A stretch of DNA of 64,000 nt. Origin: Pararobbsia alpina. GTDB lineage: Bacteria > Pseudomonadota > Gammaproteobacteria > Burkholderiales > Burkholderiaceae. The stretch spans positions 1 to 64,000 of the forward strand of contig NZ_CADIKM010000004.1 of assembly GCF_902859895.1 (NCBI RefSeq). The letters run 5' to 3'. Shown here piece by piece: positions 17,377 to 25,779 of the stretch. A program made the position numbers and the translations under genes. The notes beneath the pieces are model-generated. The model saw only the letters and a list, made by a program, of their open reading frames with translations, did no database searches and was not told where the DNA came from. Position 1 is the first letter of the stretch. Every line of letters starts with the position of its first letter.

Positions 17377-17616
17377 TCAAACGACGACCTCGAACACTGC
17401 GATCACATCATCGGAAAGCGGTGCATCGAAGTCATCCGCAATGCGGACCTTGCCCTTGAGACCGCCGAAACGCCGCGTGATCTTCGCCCGCTCCATCGGC
17501 ACCAGGCGGGCGGCCGGCCTACCAGCCTTGGCAAATGACGATTTCCTCGCCGCCGGCTGCGGCGTCGACCAGTCGCGAAAACTGGTTTTCGCTTCATGAA
17601 AATTGACCGTCTGCAT
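17377..17616 (-). CDS. Phd/YefM-type antitoxin with two compensating frameshifts
   Basis: This 79-residue ORF starts at ATG 17616 behind AGGAG. It begins MQTVNFHEAKTSF and ends with GRPAARLVPMERAKITRRFGGLKGK, both standard for Phd/YefM. Codons 14-27 (17577-17536) read RDWSTPQPAARKSS. Shifting that stretch by one base gives SRLVDAAAGGEEIVIAKAG, the expected family core. So one base was lost near 17577 and one gained near 17535, leaving an open frame with a scrambled middle. No PIN toxin follows; a 72-codon ORF at 17145-17363 is unrecognisable. Confidence 0.8.
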   Translation of the reverse strand: MQTVNFHEAKTSFRDWSTPQPAARKSSFAKAGRPAARLVPMERAKITRRFGGLKGKVRIADDFDAPLSDDVIAVFEVVV

Positions 17617-17690
17617 AGCTGCTCCTAGTGGACTAAGCCCATTAGTGTGTTCGCCGCTCGCGATTAGCTCAACATTGCTCTTGCCCATTC

Positions 17691-17706
17691 GTATCCTTGA
17701 GGATAC
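17691..17706. promoter_or_regulatory. Palindromic operator between divergent antitoxin and HigB-type toxin genes
   Basis: GTATCCTTGAGGATAC is a perfect 6-bp inverted repeat around TTGA, placed between the Phd-type gene (start 17616) and the toxin gene (start 17736). HigA-type antitoxins bind such short palindromes to autoregulate, so I assign it to the downstream HigBA pair. It also argues against the TTG start at 17697, which lies inside the palindrome. Confidence 0.6.
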
Positions 17707-17735
17707 ACTTGTTGCTAACGATCCGGGACTTCCTT

Positions 17736-18038
17736 GTGAACAGACTCATCGAAACCGAAGTCTTCGCAGACTGGCTCAATGGCCTGAAAGACCTGTCAGC
17801 GCGCGGCTTCATCGTGGGTCGACTCAACCGCGCCATCAACGGAAACTTCGGTGATCACCATGATGTGGGTGATGGCGTATGGGAAATGCGCATCGACAAA
17901 GGTCCCGGCTATCGCGTCCACTACGCGCGCGAAGGGCGTGTGGTCTACGTGATTTTGTGTGGGGGCGACAAGTCGACTCAGAAAGCCGACATCAAGCGTG
18001 CCAAGGCAATCTGGACTGAAATCAAGGAGCAATCATGA
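17736..18038 (+). CDS. RelE/HigB-like toxin (addiction module killer protein)
   Basis: This 100-residue protein is taken from GTG 17736, where family similarity begins (NRLIETEVFADWLNGLKD). Typical features are RLNRAINGNFGDHHDVGDGVWEMRIDKGPGYRVHYAREG and VVYVILCGGDKSTQKADIKRAKAIW, the HI1419-like RelE fold. Such toxins cut mRNA on the ribosome. The stop overlaps the antitoxin ATG as ATGA (18035-18038). Toxin-first order is usual for HigBA. Confidence 0.9.
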   Translation: MNRLIETEVFADWLNGLKDLSARGFIVGRLNRAINGNFGDHHDVGDGVWEMRIDKGPGYRVHYAREGRVVYVILCGGDKSTQKADIKRAKAIWTEIKEQS

Positions 18039-18424
18039 CCGTCAAACTTCGCTCATTCGATGCAGCGGCCTACCTCGACAATGAAGAAACCATCGCAGCC
18101 TATATCAGCGATGCTCTCGAGAGTGGCGACAGCGACGTGCTGATGTCCGCCATCGCCGACGTCGCCAAAGCCCGCGGTATGGCACGCGTAGCTAGTGATG
18201 CGGGCGTGGGCCGGGAAAGCCTTTATAAGACGTTGGCGCCCGGATCAAAGCCTAAAGTCGAGACACTTCTCAAGCTTCTGGGTGCTCTTGACGTGCAGCT
18301 AATCGTCAAGCCGCGAGCAAAGTCCGCAAAAAACGCCGGGAAGCCTGTAACCACCAAGAAATCGACAAAATCGGCCGCCAAACCGAAAGGTTCTCGCGCT
18401 CACATGGGGCCCGTAGCCGCCTGA
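18035..18424 (+). CDS. HigA-like antitoxin (addiction module antidote)
   Basis: This 129-residue protein begins TVKLRSFDAAAYLDNEETIAAYISDALESGD. Next is an HTH_XRE-like domain (ARVASDAGVGRESLYKTLAPGSKPKVETLLKLLGALDVQL), the HI1420 pattern. It ends in a lysine/alanine-rich tail of about 35 residues that is longer than in most relatives and probably disordered. It should neutralise the toxin encoded upstream and repress the shared promoter through the palindrome at 17691. Confidence 0.9.
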   Translation: MTVKLRSFDAAAYLDNEETIAAYISDALESGDSDVLMSAIADVAKARGMARVASDAGVGRESLYKTLAPGSKPKVETLLKLLGALDVQLIVKPRAKSAKNAGKPVTTKKSTKSAAKPKGSRAHMGPVAA

Positions 18425-18540
18425 GTCCTAACGTTAGGAACTCAGCCCCGCTACGGAACAGTTCACCTTGCGCCACGGGGCCTTTTGCTGCCGCCATTAC
18501 CCCAAACCGGCCCGCCCCCACCATCCGAGTCGCCAGTCGA

Positions 18541-19698
18541 TCAGACCTGGCTCGCACCAAACGCTTTCACCACATTCACCCAATAAGCCGCGCCAATCGA
18601 CAACGCCTCGTCATTGAAGTCGTAATGCGGGTTATGCAAAGGTGCGGACGGCTGTTCTCCATCCACACCCATCCAGATATACGCACCCGGTCTGGCCTTG
18701 GCCATGAAGGCGAAATCCTCGGATGCCATCGACGGCTTGCATCCGAGCGTAACGCCACTTTCTCCCACGGTTGCGCGGGCGGCTGAAAGCGCAATGTCCG
18801 CTTCCTGCGTTGCATTGACCGTGGCCGGATATCCATAGTGAAAGTCCACGGTCGCCTTCGCGCCGTGCGCCTGAGCCGTAGCCTCGCTGATCTCACGCAA
18901 CAACGTGTGAATGCGCGCCTGCACGCTCGCCGAAAAACAGCGCACCGTTCCTCGAATCACCACGCGAGCGGGCAGTACGTTCCATGCATCACCGCCATGA
19001 ATCTGGGTGACGCTCACCACGCTCGATTCCTTCGGCGACAGGCGGCGGCTGACGATCGTCTGCAAAGCGACCACGATATGACTCGCGCAGACCAGTGTGT
19101 CCGTGCCTTCTTCAGGCATCGCGGCGTGCGAACCGCTCCCCTCCACCTGGATCTCGAACGTATCGAGCGATGCCATCATCGGGCCATGATTGATCGCGAA
19201 ATGGCCGAGCGGCAGTCCAGGCCAGTTGTGCAACCCAAACACAGCGTCACACGGAAACCGCTCGAAAAGCCCTTCCTCGATCATCACGCGGCCGCCGCCC
19301 GCCATCTCCTCGGCAGGCTGAAAAATGAGATGCACGGAGCCGCGCCAGTCCTGGTCGCGGCTCAACAATGCCGCCGCGCCCAAGAGCATCGCGGTATGCC
19401 CGTCGTGGCCGCAAGCATGCATCTTGCCGGCATTGCAGGACCGGTGTTCAAACGTATTGCTTTCCTCCATCGGCAGCGCATCCATGTCCGCACGCAGACC
19501 GATCCGTGGCCCGGCCCCGCGATGCAAAGTCCCGACGACGCCTGTCGTGCCGATTCCTTCATGTACGTCAAACCCCAGCCTCGACAGCACGGACGCCACC
19601 AGCCGCGCAGTGGAAACTTCCTCAAAGGCGGTCTCCGGATGCGCATGCAGCGATCGGCGCCACGTGATCATGTCGTTCAGCAACTCGTCATCAATCAT
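18541..19698 (-). CDS. M20-family amidohydrolase (hippurate-hydrolase-like)
   Basis: This protein has about 385 residues from ATG 19698 (AGG at a suitable distance); a TTG at 19725 would add nine. Metal and catalytic motifs are RADMDALPM, ACGHDGHTAMLLGAA, FQPAEEMAGGG with the catalytic E pair, and MASEDFAFM near the C-terminus. These dinuclear-metal enzymes cleave N-acyl amino acids or similar amides. It is the last gene of the molybdenum-hydroxylase operon, which suggests the pathway substrate or an intermediate contains an amide. Confidence 0.9.
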   Translation of the reverse strand: MIDDELLNDMITWRRSLHAHPETAFEEVSTARLVASVLSRLGFDVHEGIGTTGVVGTLHRGAGPRIGLRADMDALPMEESNTFEHRSCNAGKMHACGHDGHTAMLLGAAALLSRDQDWRGSVHLIFQPAEEMAGGGRVMIEEGLFERFPCDAVFGLHNWPGLPLGHFAINHGPMMASLDTFEIQVEGSGSHAAMPEEGTDTLVCASHIVVALQTIVSRRLSPKESSVVSVTQIHGGDAWNVLPARVVIRGTVRCFSASVQARIHTLLREISEATAQAHGAKATVDFHYGYPATVNATQEADIALSAARATVGESGVTLGCKPSMASEDFAFMAKARPGAYIWMGVDGEQPSAPLHNPHYDFNDEALSIGAAYWVNVVKAFGASQV

Positions 19699-19749
19699 CC
19701 ATAACCTCGCGGTTGAATCGATCAAACAAACAGGAATGCGGAGCAGGCG

Positions 19750-20061
19750 CTAGCCGGCCGGACAAAATGACGTGGGCGCGAGAAACACGGATTCCTGGTG
19801 GACCAGGTAAGGCAGAATCAGCGGGGTGAATGCCTGCCAGCGCGGATCGGCCGCAAGCTTTGCTCGTTGCGCCGAGCGGTGCGCATAGTCTTCATAGGCC
19901 CAGCAGAAAACAATGGAATTCAACGTGCCGGACTCTTTCATCCAACAACCTTTCAGGGTGGCGTACTGCGTGATGATGCCAAGGCCTTCCCGCTCGTAGA
20001 TCGCCAGGAATTCGGGCGCGGTTCCCGGCTTGAGTTCGTAGGTGCGCATTTCAACCAGCAT
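19750..20061 (-). CDS. NIPSNAP-family protein
   Basis: This 103-residue protein has the NIPSNAP pattern VEMRTYELKPGTAPEFLAIYEREGLGI and CWAYEDYAHRSAQRAKLAADPRWQAF, a dimeric alpha/beta ferredoxin-like fold. Bacterial members often sit in catabolic operons and may bind or isomerise small substrates. No catalytic role is established. It lies between the CoxG-like and amidohydrolase genes in the same orientation. Confidence 0.87.
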   Translation of the reverse strand: MLVEMRTYELKPGTAPEFLAIYEREGLGIITQYATLKGCWMKESGTLNSIVFCWAYEDYAHRSAQRAKLAADPRWQAFTPLILPYLVHQESVFLAPTSFCPAG

Positions 20062-20147
20062 TGTCCTTCTCCTTAACTATCGATTCAGGCAATCGCAACA
20101 GCGACCGGCACCGTTGGTGTCCGGTCCCTGCTTGCTTAACGTAACTT

Positions 20148-20828
20148 TCAGGCCGCGTGTCCGATGAAAAAACCGATCAGCAGGCCCGCCACTCCGGTGC
20201 TCGCACATAGCAGCCACACGGGCCAGCGGGTACCCGCCGGTTTGACAAGGCTCTGCGGACGCGGCTCGCGAGCCAGGGCGACCGGTTCCACATTCGCCGG
20301 GCTCTCTTGGCTGCCCGGCATCTCACGACTTGAAGCCTGTGCTCCCAATTCGTCCAATGGAGCTGCCGTCTCGGCCGCAGCGCCATTGATTCGATCGATC
20401 TCATTCTTGAGCGCATCGAAGAACGATTCCAGGTTTTTGGCAGCGGCGGACTGAATCAGCCGCGCGCCCACCGACATGAGCTTTCCGCCGATCTCGACGT
20501 CGGCATCGTATTGAAGCAAGGTAGCGTCGCCCTCTGATTCGAGCTGCACGCGTGCGGATATTTTCGCGAATCCGACCGCTCCGGCATTACCCTGGCCCGT
20601 GATGGTATAGGCGCTGGGGGGCACCAGATCCGACAGTTCAACCGTGCTTTTGAACGTCGCGGCAATCGGGCCGACACGGATCTGTATCACCGACTCGAAG
20701 TGCCGCTCGTCGGTCATCTCGAGCGATTTGCATCCCGGCAAGCATGCTTGCAGCACCGTCGGATCGTTCAAGGCGGCCCAGACAATTTCGGGGCGTGCGG
20801 GCAAGGTGCAGCTATTGGCGAGCTTCAT
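20148..20828 (-). CDS. CoxG-like SRPBCC protein with membrane anchor
   Basis: This 226-residue protein has an SRPBCC domain (1-145) with the CoxG signature PARPEIVWAALNDPTVLQACLPGCKSLE. Next come an A/P-rich linker and a C-terminal helix (PVWLLCASTGVAGLLIGFFIGHAA). CoxG anchors CO dehydrogenase to the inner membrane in Oligotropha; this one likely tethers the hydroxylase encoded upstream. It starts eight bases after the stop of the dehydrogenase gene. Confidence 0.88.
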   Translation of the reverse strand: MKLANSCTLPARPEIVWAALNDPTVLQACLPGCKSLEMTDERHFESVIQIRVGPIAATFKSTVELSDLVPPSAYTITGQGNAGAVGFAKISARVQLESEGDATLLQYDADVEIGGKLMSVGARLIQSAAAKNLESFFDALKNEIDRINGAAAETAAPLDELGAQASSREMPGSQESPANVEPVALAREPRPQSLVKPAGTRWPVWLLCASTGVAGLLIGFFIGHAA

Positions 20829-20836
20829 GAGCGAGC

Positions 20837-21718
20837 TTACGGTTGATACAGTTTGAAGAGCGCTTGCGTGCCGTCGCGCGAGTTGCCTCCGTCAGCCAGC
20901 TGCTGGTACAAGCGGAAAGCGAGTTCGAGGCCAGGGAGTTCGCAGCCAATGTCGAGTGCTTCCTCCGTCGCGATACGCATGTCCTTGACGAAATGCTCCA
21001 CGAAGAATCCGGGCGCGAAGTCTTCGTTCGCGATTCGGGGGCCCAGGTTGTTAAGCAGAAAACCTCCGGCCGCGCCGCCACCGATCGAGCTGAGGACGGT
21101 GCGCACGTCCAGCCCCGCGTTGCGGGCATACGTCAGACCCTCACAGACCCCCAGCATGGTGGAAGCGATCACGATCTGGTTGCACAGCTTGGTGTGCTGT
21201 CCGGCTCCCGGGCCGCCCTGCAGGACAATATTGGCCCCGAGACAGCGCAACACCGGCTCGATCCGCGCGAACCCCTCGGGCGATCCCCCCACCATGATCG
21301 ACAAGCGGCCTTCGCGTGCCCCGATGTCACCGCCAGAAACCGGCGCATCGAGCACGTGCAGGTCTCGCTGCGATCCGAGAGCGGCGAGCTCGCGCGCAAG
21401 CGACGGGCTGGACGTCGTCATATCGACCAGCGTCGAGCTGGGGCGAGCGTTGGCAATCAGTCCTTCCTCGCCGAGATAAAGCCCGCGCACATCGGCAGGT
21501 GTCCCAACGATCGTCAGAACGATGTCGGACGCGGCAGCGAGCGTCGCCGGCGAGTCGTGCCACTTTGCCCCAGCGGCCAGCAACGGCTCGGCCTTCGAAC
21601 GGGTGCGGTTGTACACATGCAGAGGGAATCCGGCGGCGGCGAGCCGGCCGGCCATCGCGCCGCCCATGATGCCCAAGCCGATAAAACCCACAGACGGCCG
21701 GGTGACAGATTCATTCAT
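20837..21718 (-). CDS. 3-hydroxyisobutyrate dehydrogenase-like oxidoreductase
   Basis: This 293-residue protein starts at ATG 21718 with GGAGA eight bases upstream; a TTG at 21733 is less likely. Motifs are VGFIGLGIMGGAMAGRL (NAD(P) loop), DAPVSGGDIGAREGRLSIMVGG (substrate loop), GPGAGQHTKLCNQIV with the catalytic K, and a helical C-terminal domain. The beta-hydroxyacid dehydrogenase family includes tartronate semialdehyde reductase. In this operon it may process a hydroxyacid made downstream of the hydroxylase. Confidence 0.9.
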   Translation of the reverse strand: MNESVTRPSVGFIGLGIMGGAMAGRLAAAGFPLHVYNRTRSKAEPLLAAGAKWHDSPATLAAASDIVLTIVGTPADVRGLYLGEEGLIANARPSSTLVDMTTSSPSLARELAALGSQRDLHVLDAPVSGGDIGAREGRLSIMVGGSPEGFARIEPVLRCLGANIVLQGGPGAGQHTKLCNQIVIASTMLGVCEGLTYARNAGLDVRTVLSSIGGGAAGGFLLNNLGPRIANEDFAPGFFVEHFVKDMRIATEEALDIGCELPGLELAFRLYQQLADGGNSRDGTQALFKLYQP

Positions 21719-21733
21719 CGCAATGTTCTCCAA

Positions 21734-24085
21734 TCAAAGTTTTTCGCGTATCAGGCCATGCACGAACATCGGGCTCAGCGGATGCCGGTCGGCTACCGCC
21801 CCGAAGGGTGACAGCGCGTCGTTGAGCGCGTTGGTCAACGCGCCGAGCGCACCCATCACTCCGCCTTCGGCCATCCCCTTGATGCCGGCAGGCGTGGTGC
21901 GGTTCCGTGTATGCATGGGAATGATTTCGAGGTTTGGCAGATCGGTCGCGGACGCGATCAGATAGTCGGCGAGAGAGCCCGTCAGGTTTTGCCCCGTCTC
22001 GTCGTAGATCACCTGCTCGAACAGCGCGCCTGACAGTCCCATCGCCACGGCACCATGCTGCTGGCCCTCGACCACGGTGGGGTTTAGCAGCGTCCCGCAG
22101 TCTTCCGTGATGACGTAGCGGGCTATGTGGATGTGACCGGTATCCACGTCGAGTTCGATCTCACAGGCATGCGTGGAGTTCGAATAGGTCATGGCCGGCG
22201 GGTCATACGCGAAATGAAATTCAAGCCCCGGCGTCAGCCCCTCGGGCAACGCAGTCGGATCCATGTAGGCACGCCGCGCCACGTCCGCGAGCGCCATGCC
22301 ACTGTCCAGCCACGCATCACCATCGCGGCGTTCTATGCGTCCATCATTCATACGCAGAGCGTCATCGGGCACATCGAGCCAGCCGGCGGCGATCGCAAGT
22401 ACCTTGCGCAGCGCCTGTTGCGCACACAGGTAGAGCGCGCCGCCACCAGCGGTTGCGCTGCGTGCCCCTCGGCTACCCATGCCGTAGGGTGCTATGTCGG
22501 TATGACCCAGGTGAATGCGCACCCGTGTCGGGTCGACGCCCAGACCCTCCGCGACGGCGTTGGCCATCGCGCTTTCATAGCCCTGCCCGGTCGGCCCGAG
22601 CCCGACCGATGCATTGACGACACCGCTCGGCTCGATCCGGATCCAACTTGCCTCGTGGCCGGAGCCGGGGATGCCGGCCGCCTTGTAGAAGCGTGAGCCG
22701 TAGGTCGTGGGCTCGACCACCACGCACAAACCGATTCCCAGATGGCGTCCAGAAGCCCGAGCGTCGCGCTGCCGTACCCGGAAACCTTCGTAGTCGATGG
22801 CCTTCAACACCGCTTCGAATGTCTCGGTCGGCGTGATGTCCGCGAGCACTTCGCCCGTCGGCGTCTGATAAGGCAATTCTTCCGGCGCAATCAGGTTGCG
22901 GCGGCGAACCTCGACAGGATCGAGCTTCAGCTCCCGCGCGATGGCATCGATGGTGCCGTCCATGACCCAGCTCGTCATCGACATCGGCGCGCGCATCGGT
23001 GCATTGCCGCACTTGTTGCTGAGCACGATCTTGACGTCGAACGCGTAGTCCTGCACCCGGTAAGGTCCGGTGAGAATCATGGCCACCACGCGGGCCAGGT
23101 AGTTGGCCGGAAAGAAGCAGTACGCGCCGAAGTCCTCGCGCATCTCGAGCTCCAGCGAGAGCAGCGTGCCGTGTTCATCGACCGCCGCGCGCGTGCGACA
23201 GAAGTCTTCACGCGAATTCGCCGCGGCCGTCAGGTTTTCCAGACGATCTTCCCGCCAGCGCACGGGACGCCTCAGGTGGCGAGCAAGCGCGGCCACAATG
23301 AGTTCTTCCCGATACAGCGCAATTTTCTGTCCGAACGCACCGCCCACATCAGGGGACATCACCGTGACCTGGGACTCGTCCAACTTGAGCCGGGCCGCCA
23401 GCTGCGTGCGCAGCGGATGCGGCACCTGCGTGCCGATGTGAAAGGTCAAGTGTTGGCGCCCCGCGTCCCAGACCGCGGCGCAACCGCGCGTTTCGATCGG
23501 CACATGCGTCTGGCGTTGCTGCGTAAAGGTCGACTCGACCACGCGAAAGGCGGTTTCGGCCACGCCCCGAGGATTCCCGTGCGCGAACGTCTGGTGCGAC
23601 ACCAGGTTACCCGGCACCATCGGGTCGACCTGGGGCGCCTGCGGCTCGAGTGCCTGCCACATGTCCGTCACCGCGCCAAGCGGTTCGAACTCGACCTGCA
23701 CGCGCTCTGCCGCATCTTCAGCAAGGTATCGATCCGTCGCCACCACACAGGCCACAGGATCGCCCTGGAAACGTGCGGTCTCCACCGGCATGGCCTCGAT
23801 CTCCACCGCCAGCAGCCCCTCGATGGGTGGCGCGATACGCAGCGGCTTGGTCCATTGCTGGAGGTCGCGCCCCGTCACCACGGCCACCACGCCGGGCATC
23901 GTCGACGCCTCGCTTGCATCGATCGAAACGATCCGCGCATGGGCATGCGGCGAGCGCACGAAACATACATGCAGCGCCCCCGGGATCTCAATGTCGTCGA
24001 TATATCGGCCAGAACCCGTCAGAAGACGGAAGTCCTCCGTGCGCGGGGCCGCCTTGTCGAGGTAGCGAAAGCCCTGTTCAGACAT
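21734..24085 (-). CDS. Molybdopterin-binding subunit of a xanthine-oxidase-family hydroxylase
   Basis: This 783-residue subunit has an N-terminal hammerhead domain (YLDKAAPRTEDFRLLTGSGRYIDDI) and Mo-cofactor domains with QVPHPLRTQLAARL, SPDVGGAFGQKIALY and the catalytic E in GIKGMAEGGVMGALGAL. The loop that is AYxCSFR or AYRGAGR in CO dehydrogenases reads NAPMRAPMSM here, so it is not a CODH. It overlaps the 2Fe-2S gene by eight bases. The substrate is unknown; N-heterocycles and aldehydes are typical of the family. Confidence 0.92.
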   Translation of the reverse strand: MSEQGFRYLDKAAPRTEDFRLLTGSGRYIDDIEIPGALHVCFVRSPHAHARIVSIDASEASTMPGVVAVVTGRDLQQWTKPLRIAPPIEGLLAVEIEAMPVETARFQGDPVACVVATDRYLAEDAAERVQVEFEPLGAVTDMWQALEPQAPQVDPMVPGNLVSHQTFAHGNPRGVAETAFRVVESTFTQQRQTHVPIETRGCAAVWDAGRQHLTFHIGTQVPHPLRTQLAARLKLDESQVTVMSPDVGGAFGQKIALYREELIVAALARHLRRPVRWREDRLENLTAAANSREDFCRTRAAVDEHGTLLSLELEMREDFGAYCFFPANYLARVVAMILTGPYRVQDYAFDVKIVLSNKCGNAPMRAPMSMTSWVMDGTIDAIARELKLDPVEVRRRNLIAPEELPYQTPTGEVLADITPTETFEAVLKAIDYEGFRVRQRDARASGRHLGIGLCVVVEPTTYGSRFYKAAGIPGSGHEASWIRIEPSGVVNASVGLGPTGQGYESAMANAVAEGLGVDPTRVRIHLGHTDIAPYGMGSRGARSATAGGGALYLCAQQALRKVLAIAAGWLDVPDDALRMNDGRIERRDGDAWLDSGMALADVARRAYMDPTALPEGLTPGLEFHFAYDPPAMTYSNSTHACEIELDVDTGHIHIARYVITEDCGTLLNPTVVEGQQHGAVAMGLSGALFEQVIYDETGQNLTGSLADYLIASATDLPNLEIIPMHTRNRTTPAGIKGMAEGGVMGALGALTNALNDALSPFGAVADRHPLSPMFVHGLIREKL

Positions 24086-24566
24086 GGGAGGCGCCCTCGC
24101 TCATGCGCTGCGCGGCCAACAGCACCGCGCGCACAATGTTCTGATAGCCGGTGCAGCGGCACATGTTTCCGGACAGCACGTCGCGCACCTGCGCTTCCGT
24201 CGGCCGCGGATTGTCTTGAAGATAGGCCTCGAAAGTCATGACGATTCCGGGCGTGCAGAACCCGCATTGCAAACCGTGACACTCGTGCAAAGCCTGCTGC
24301 AATGGCGAAAGCCGGCCATCCTTCGCGACCGCTTCGATGGTCGTGATCTGCGCCCCTTCGGCCTGCACCGCGTAGGTCAGGCACGCGCGAGTCGGGCGGC
24401 CATCAACCAATACCGTGCAGGCGCCGCAGACGCCATGCTCGCAACCCACGTGCGTGCCGGTCAGACGGCAGTCTTCGCGGATCGCATCCGACAACAGCTT
24501 GCGAGGCTCACACGTCACGTCGTAGCGAGCGCCGTTTACACTGAGGCAAATTACTTTCTTTTCCAT
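24078..24566 (-). CDS. 2Fe-2S subunit of the molybdenum hydroxylase
   Basis: This 162-residue protein starts at ATG 24566 (MEKKVICLSVNG), nine bases after the FAD-subunit stop. It carries two [2Fe-2S] sites: GCEHGVCGACTVLVDG with a later C in RACLTY, and CGFCTPGIVM with CRCTGYQNIV. It passes electrons from the molybdenum centre to FAD. Length and motifs are complete. Confidence 0.94.
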   Translation of the reverse strand: MEKKVICLSVNGARYDVTCEPRKLLSDAIREDCRLTGTHVGCEHGVCGACTVLVDGRPTRACLTYAVQAEGAQITTIEAVAKDGRLSPLQQALHECHGLQCGFCTPGIVMTFEAYLQDNPRPTEAQVRDVLSGNMCRCTGYQNIVRAVLLAAQRMSEGASHV

Positions 24567-24574
24567 TGGGTCAC

Positions 24575-25447
24575 TCAAGAGTCTTGCAAGGCACACTGGA
24601 TCGCGCTCGTCAGCGCGCGCTGCGTGAGCGTCTTTACCAGATCACGGCGATAGGCGCTGCTGATCTCACGGTGATCCTCCGGCTCGATCGCCTCCGCGGC
24701 ATGCACGCCGAGCTCGGCCGCGGCAGCCGCGTCGGCCTGCCTGCCGGCATAGGAAGCCGCGAGATCGTCCAGCACGAGCGGTACGTCGGCGATACCCCCC
24801 AGGCCAATGCGAATATGCGCGAAGGTGTCCCCCGCCAGCACCACTGAAACGGCGCAGGATGCGATAGCAAAGTCTCCGTGACGCCGGCTGAACAGTTCGA
24901 ACGCATGTCCCTCGAACTTCCGTCTGCATGGGAAGCGCACGAGCTGGATGATTTCGTCCGGCTCCAGCGCCGTCGTCATCACGGAGACAAGAAACTCCGC
25001 GGCCGGTATCTCACGGATTCCGTCCGGTCCCAACACCTCGATTCGTGCGTCGAGGGCGCAGGCGACGAGCGGAAGCTGCGCTGCGGGATCGGCATGCGCC
25101 AGGCTTCCGCCAATCGTTCCGCGCTGGCGGATCGCATAGTGGCCGATCGTGGCAGCCGCACAGGCCAGCAAGGGACACAGCTCGCGCACCTCAGGATTGA
25201 CCGCCAGTTCGTGATGACGCGTCATCGCGCCGATCTCGAGCATGTCGCCGTTACGACGCACACCGGCGAGTTGCGGCAGCACATTCAGATCGATGAGATG
25301 AGTGGGTTGTGCGAAGCGCATATTCATCATCGGCACGAGACTTTGCCCTCCCGCGATCACCTTGGCGTCGAGCTTGTAACGTGCGAGCAGGGTCAAAGCC
25401 TCGCTCAGGGAAGTCGGCCGGTGATATGAAAATGCAGCAGACTTCAC
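24575..25447 (-). CDS. FAD-binding subunit of the molybdenum hydroxylase
   Basis: This 290-residue CoxM-type protein starts at GTG 25447. FAD motifs are AGGQSLVPMMNMR and TIGGSLAHADPAAQLPL, and a C-terminal CO_deh_flav_C domain follows. It is the first full gene of the operon. Its GTG overlaps the TGA of a 42-codon upstream ORF as GTGA, so translation is likely coupled to that ORF. Confidence 0.93.
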   Translation of the reverse strand: MKSAAFSYHRPTSLSEALTLLARYKLDAKVIAGGQSLVPMMNMRFAQPTHLIDLNVLPQLAGVRRNGDMLEIGAMTRHHELAVNPEVRELCPLLACAAATIGHYAIRQRGTIGGSLAHADPAAQLPLVACALDARIEVLGPDGIREIPAAEFLVSVMTTALEPDEIIQLVRFPCRRKFEGHAFELFSRRHGDFAIASCAVSVVLAGDTFAHIRIGLGGIADVPLVLDDLAASYAGRQADAAAAAELGVHAAEAIEPEDHREISSAYRRDLVKTLTQRALTSAIQCALQDS

Positions 25448-25572
25448 GATGCGTTCCCTCTCAGGTTCATTCCGCTCACCTGATTGCAGACTCCGGTGGC
25501 CGCAAGACCCGCACCGGCCGACAGACGCAGGAACCGCCGACGACCCTGCCTGAAAATTGTGCGTTCACTCAT
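25444..25572 (-). CDS. 42-residue ORF with Tat-type signal, coupled to the FAD subunit
   Basis: ATG 25572 opens a 42-codon frame that begins MSERTIFRQGRRRFLRLSAG and continues GAGLAATGVCNQ, ending TGA at 25444. RRRFLRLSAG plus a hydrophobic stretch is a textbook twin-arginine signal h-region, but no mature protein follows. The stop overlaps the FAD-subunit GTG. AAGAG precedes the ATG. It is either a coupling leader or the N-terminus of a deleted exported protein. It is too short for usual gene callers. Confidence 0.55.
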   Translation of the reverse strand: MSERTIFRQGRRRFLRLSAGAGLAATGVCNQVSGMNLRGNAS

Positions 25573-25667
25573 GATTCGCTCTTGAGCGCCTGCGCGGCGC
25601 TATGCTCGGTTGAGGTAGCCATACTTCATGGCGGCATGGAGCGAACGATATTTGCAAAACTATAAAT

Positions 25668-25679
25668 CGTCAACTGACG
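25668..25679. promoter_or_regulatory. Probable TetR operator of the hydroxylase operon
   Basis: CGTCAACTGACG is a perfect 5-bp inverted repeat around AC, followed by ACTTACG. Almost the same sequence occurs upstream of the tetR gene at 26552. It lies about 100 bases upstream of the first ORF of the operon. Confidence 0.62.
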
Positions 25680-25779
25680 ACTTACGAGCACCCATTTTTT
25701 AAGCGAACGTATAAAAATTAGCGGGCGGGTCGATGAGGGGGGTGATTTGACGATGAAGGCGGCCGGAATGCCGCCTCAC

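Noticed and set aside
22742-24241. A 499-codon plus-strand ORF opposite the Mo subunit
   Set aside because: Antisense shadow of a well-matched 783-residue subunit; arginine/histidine-rich and without family features.
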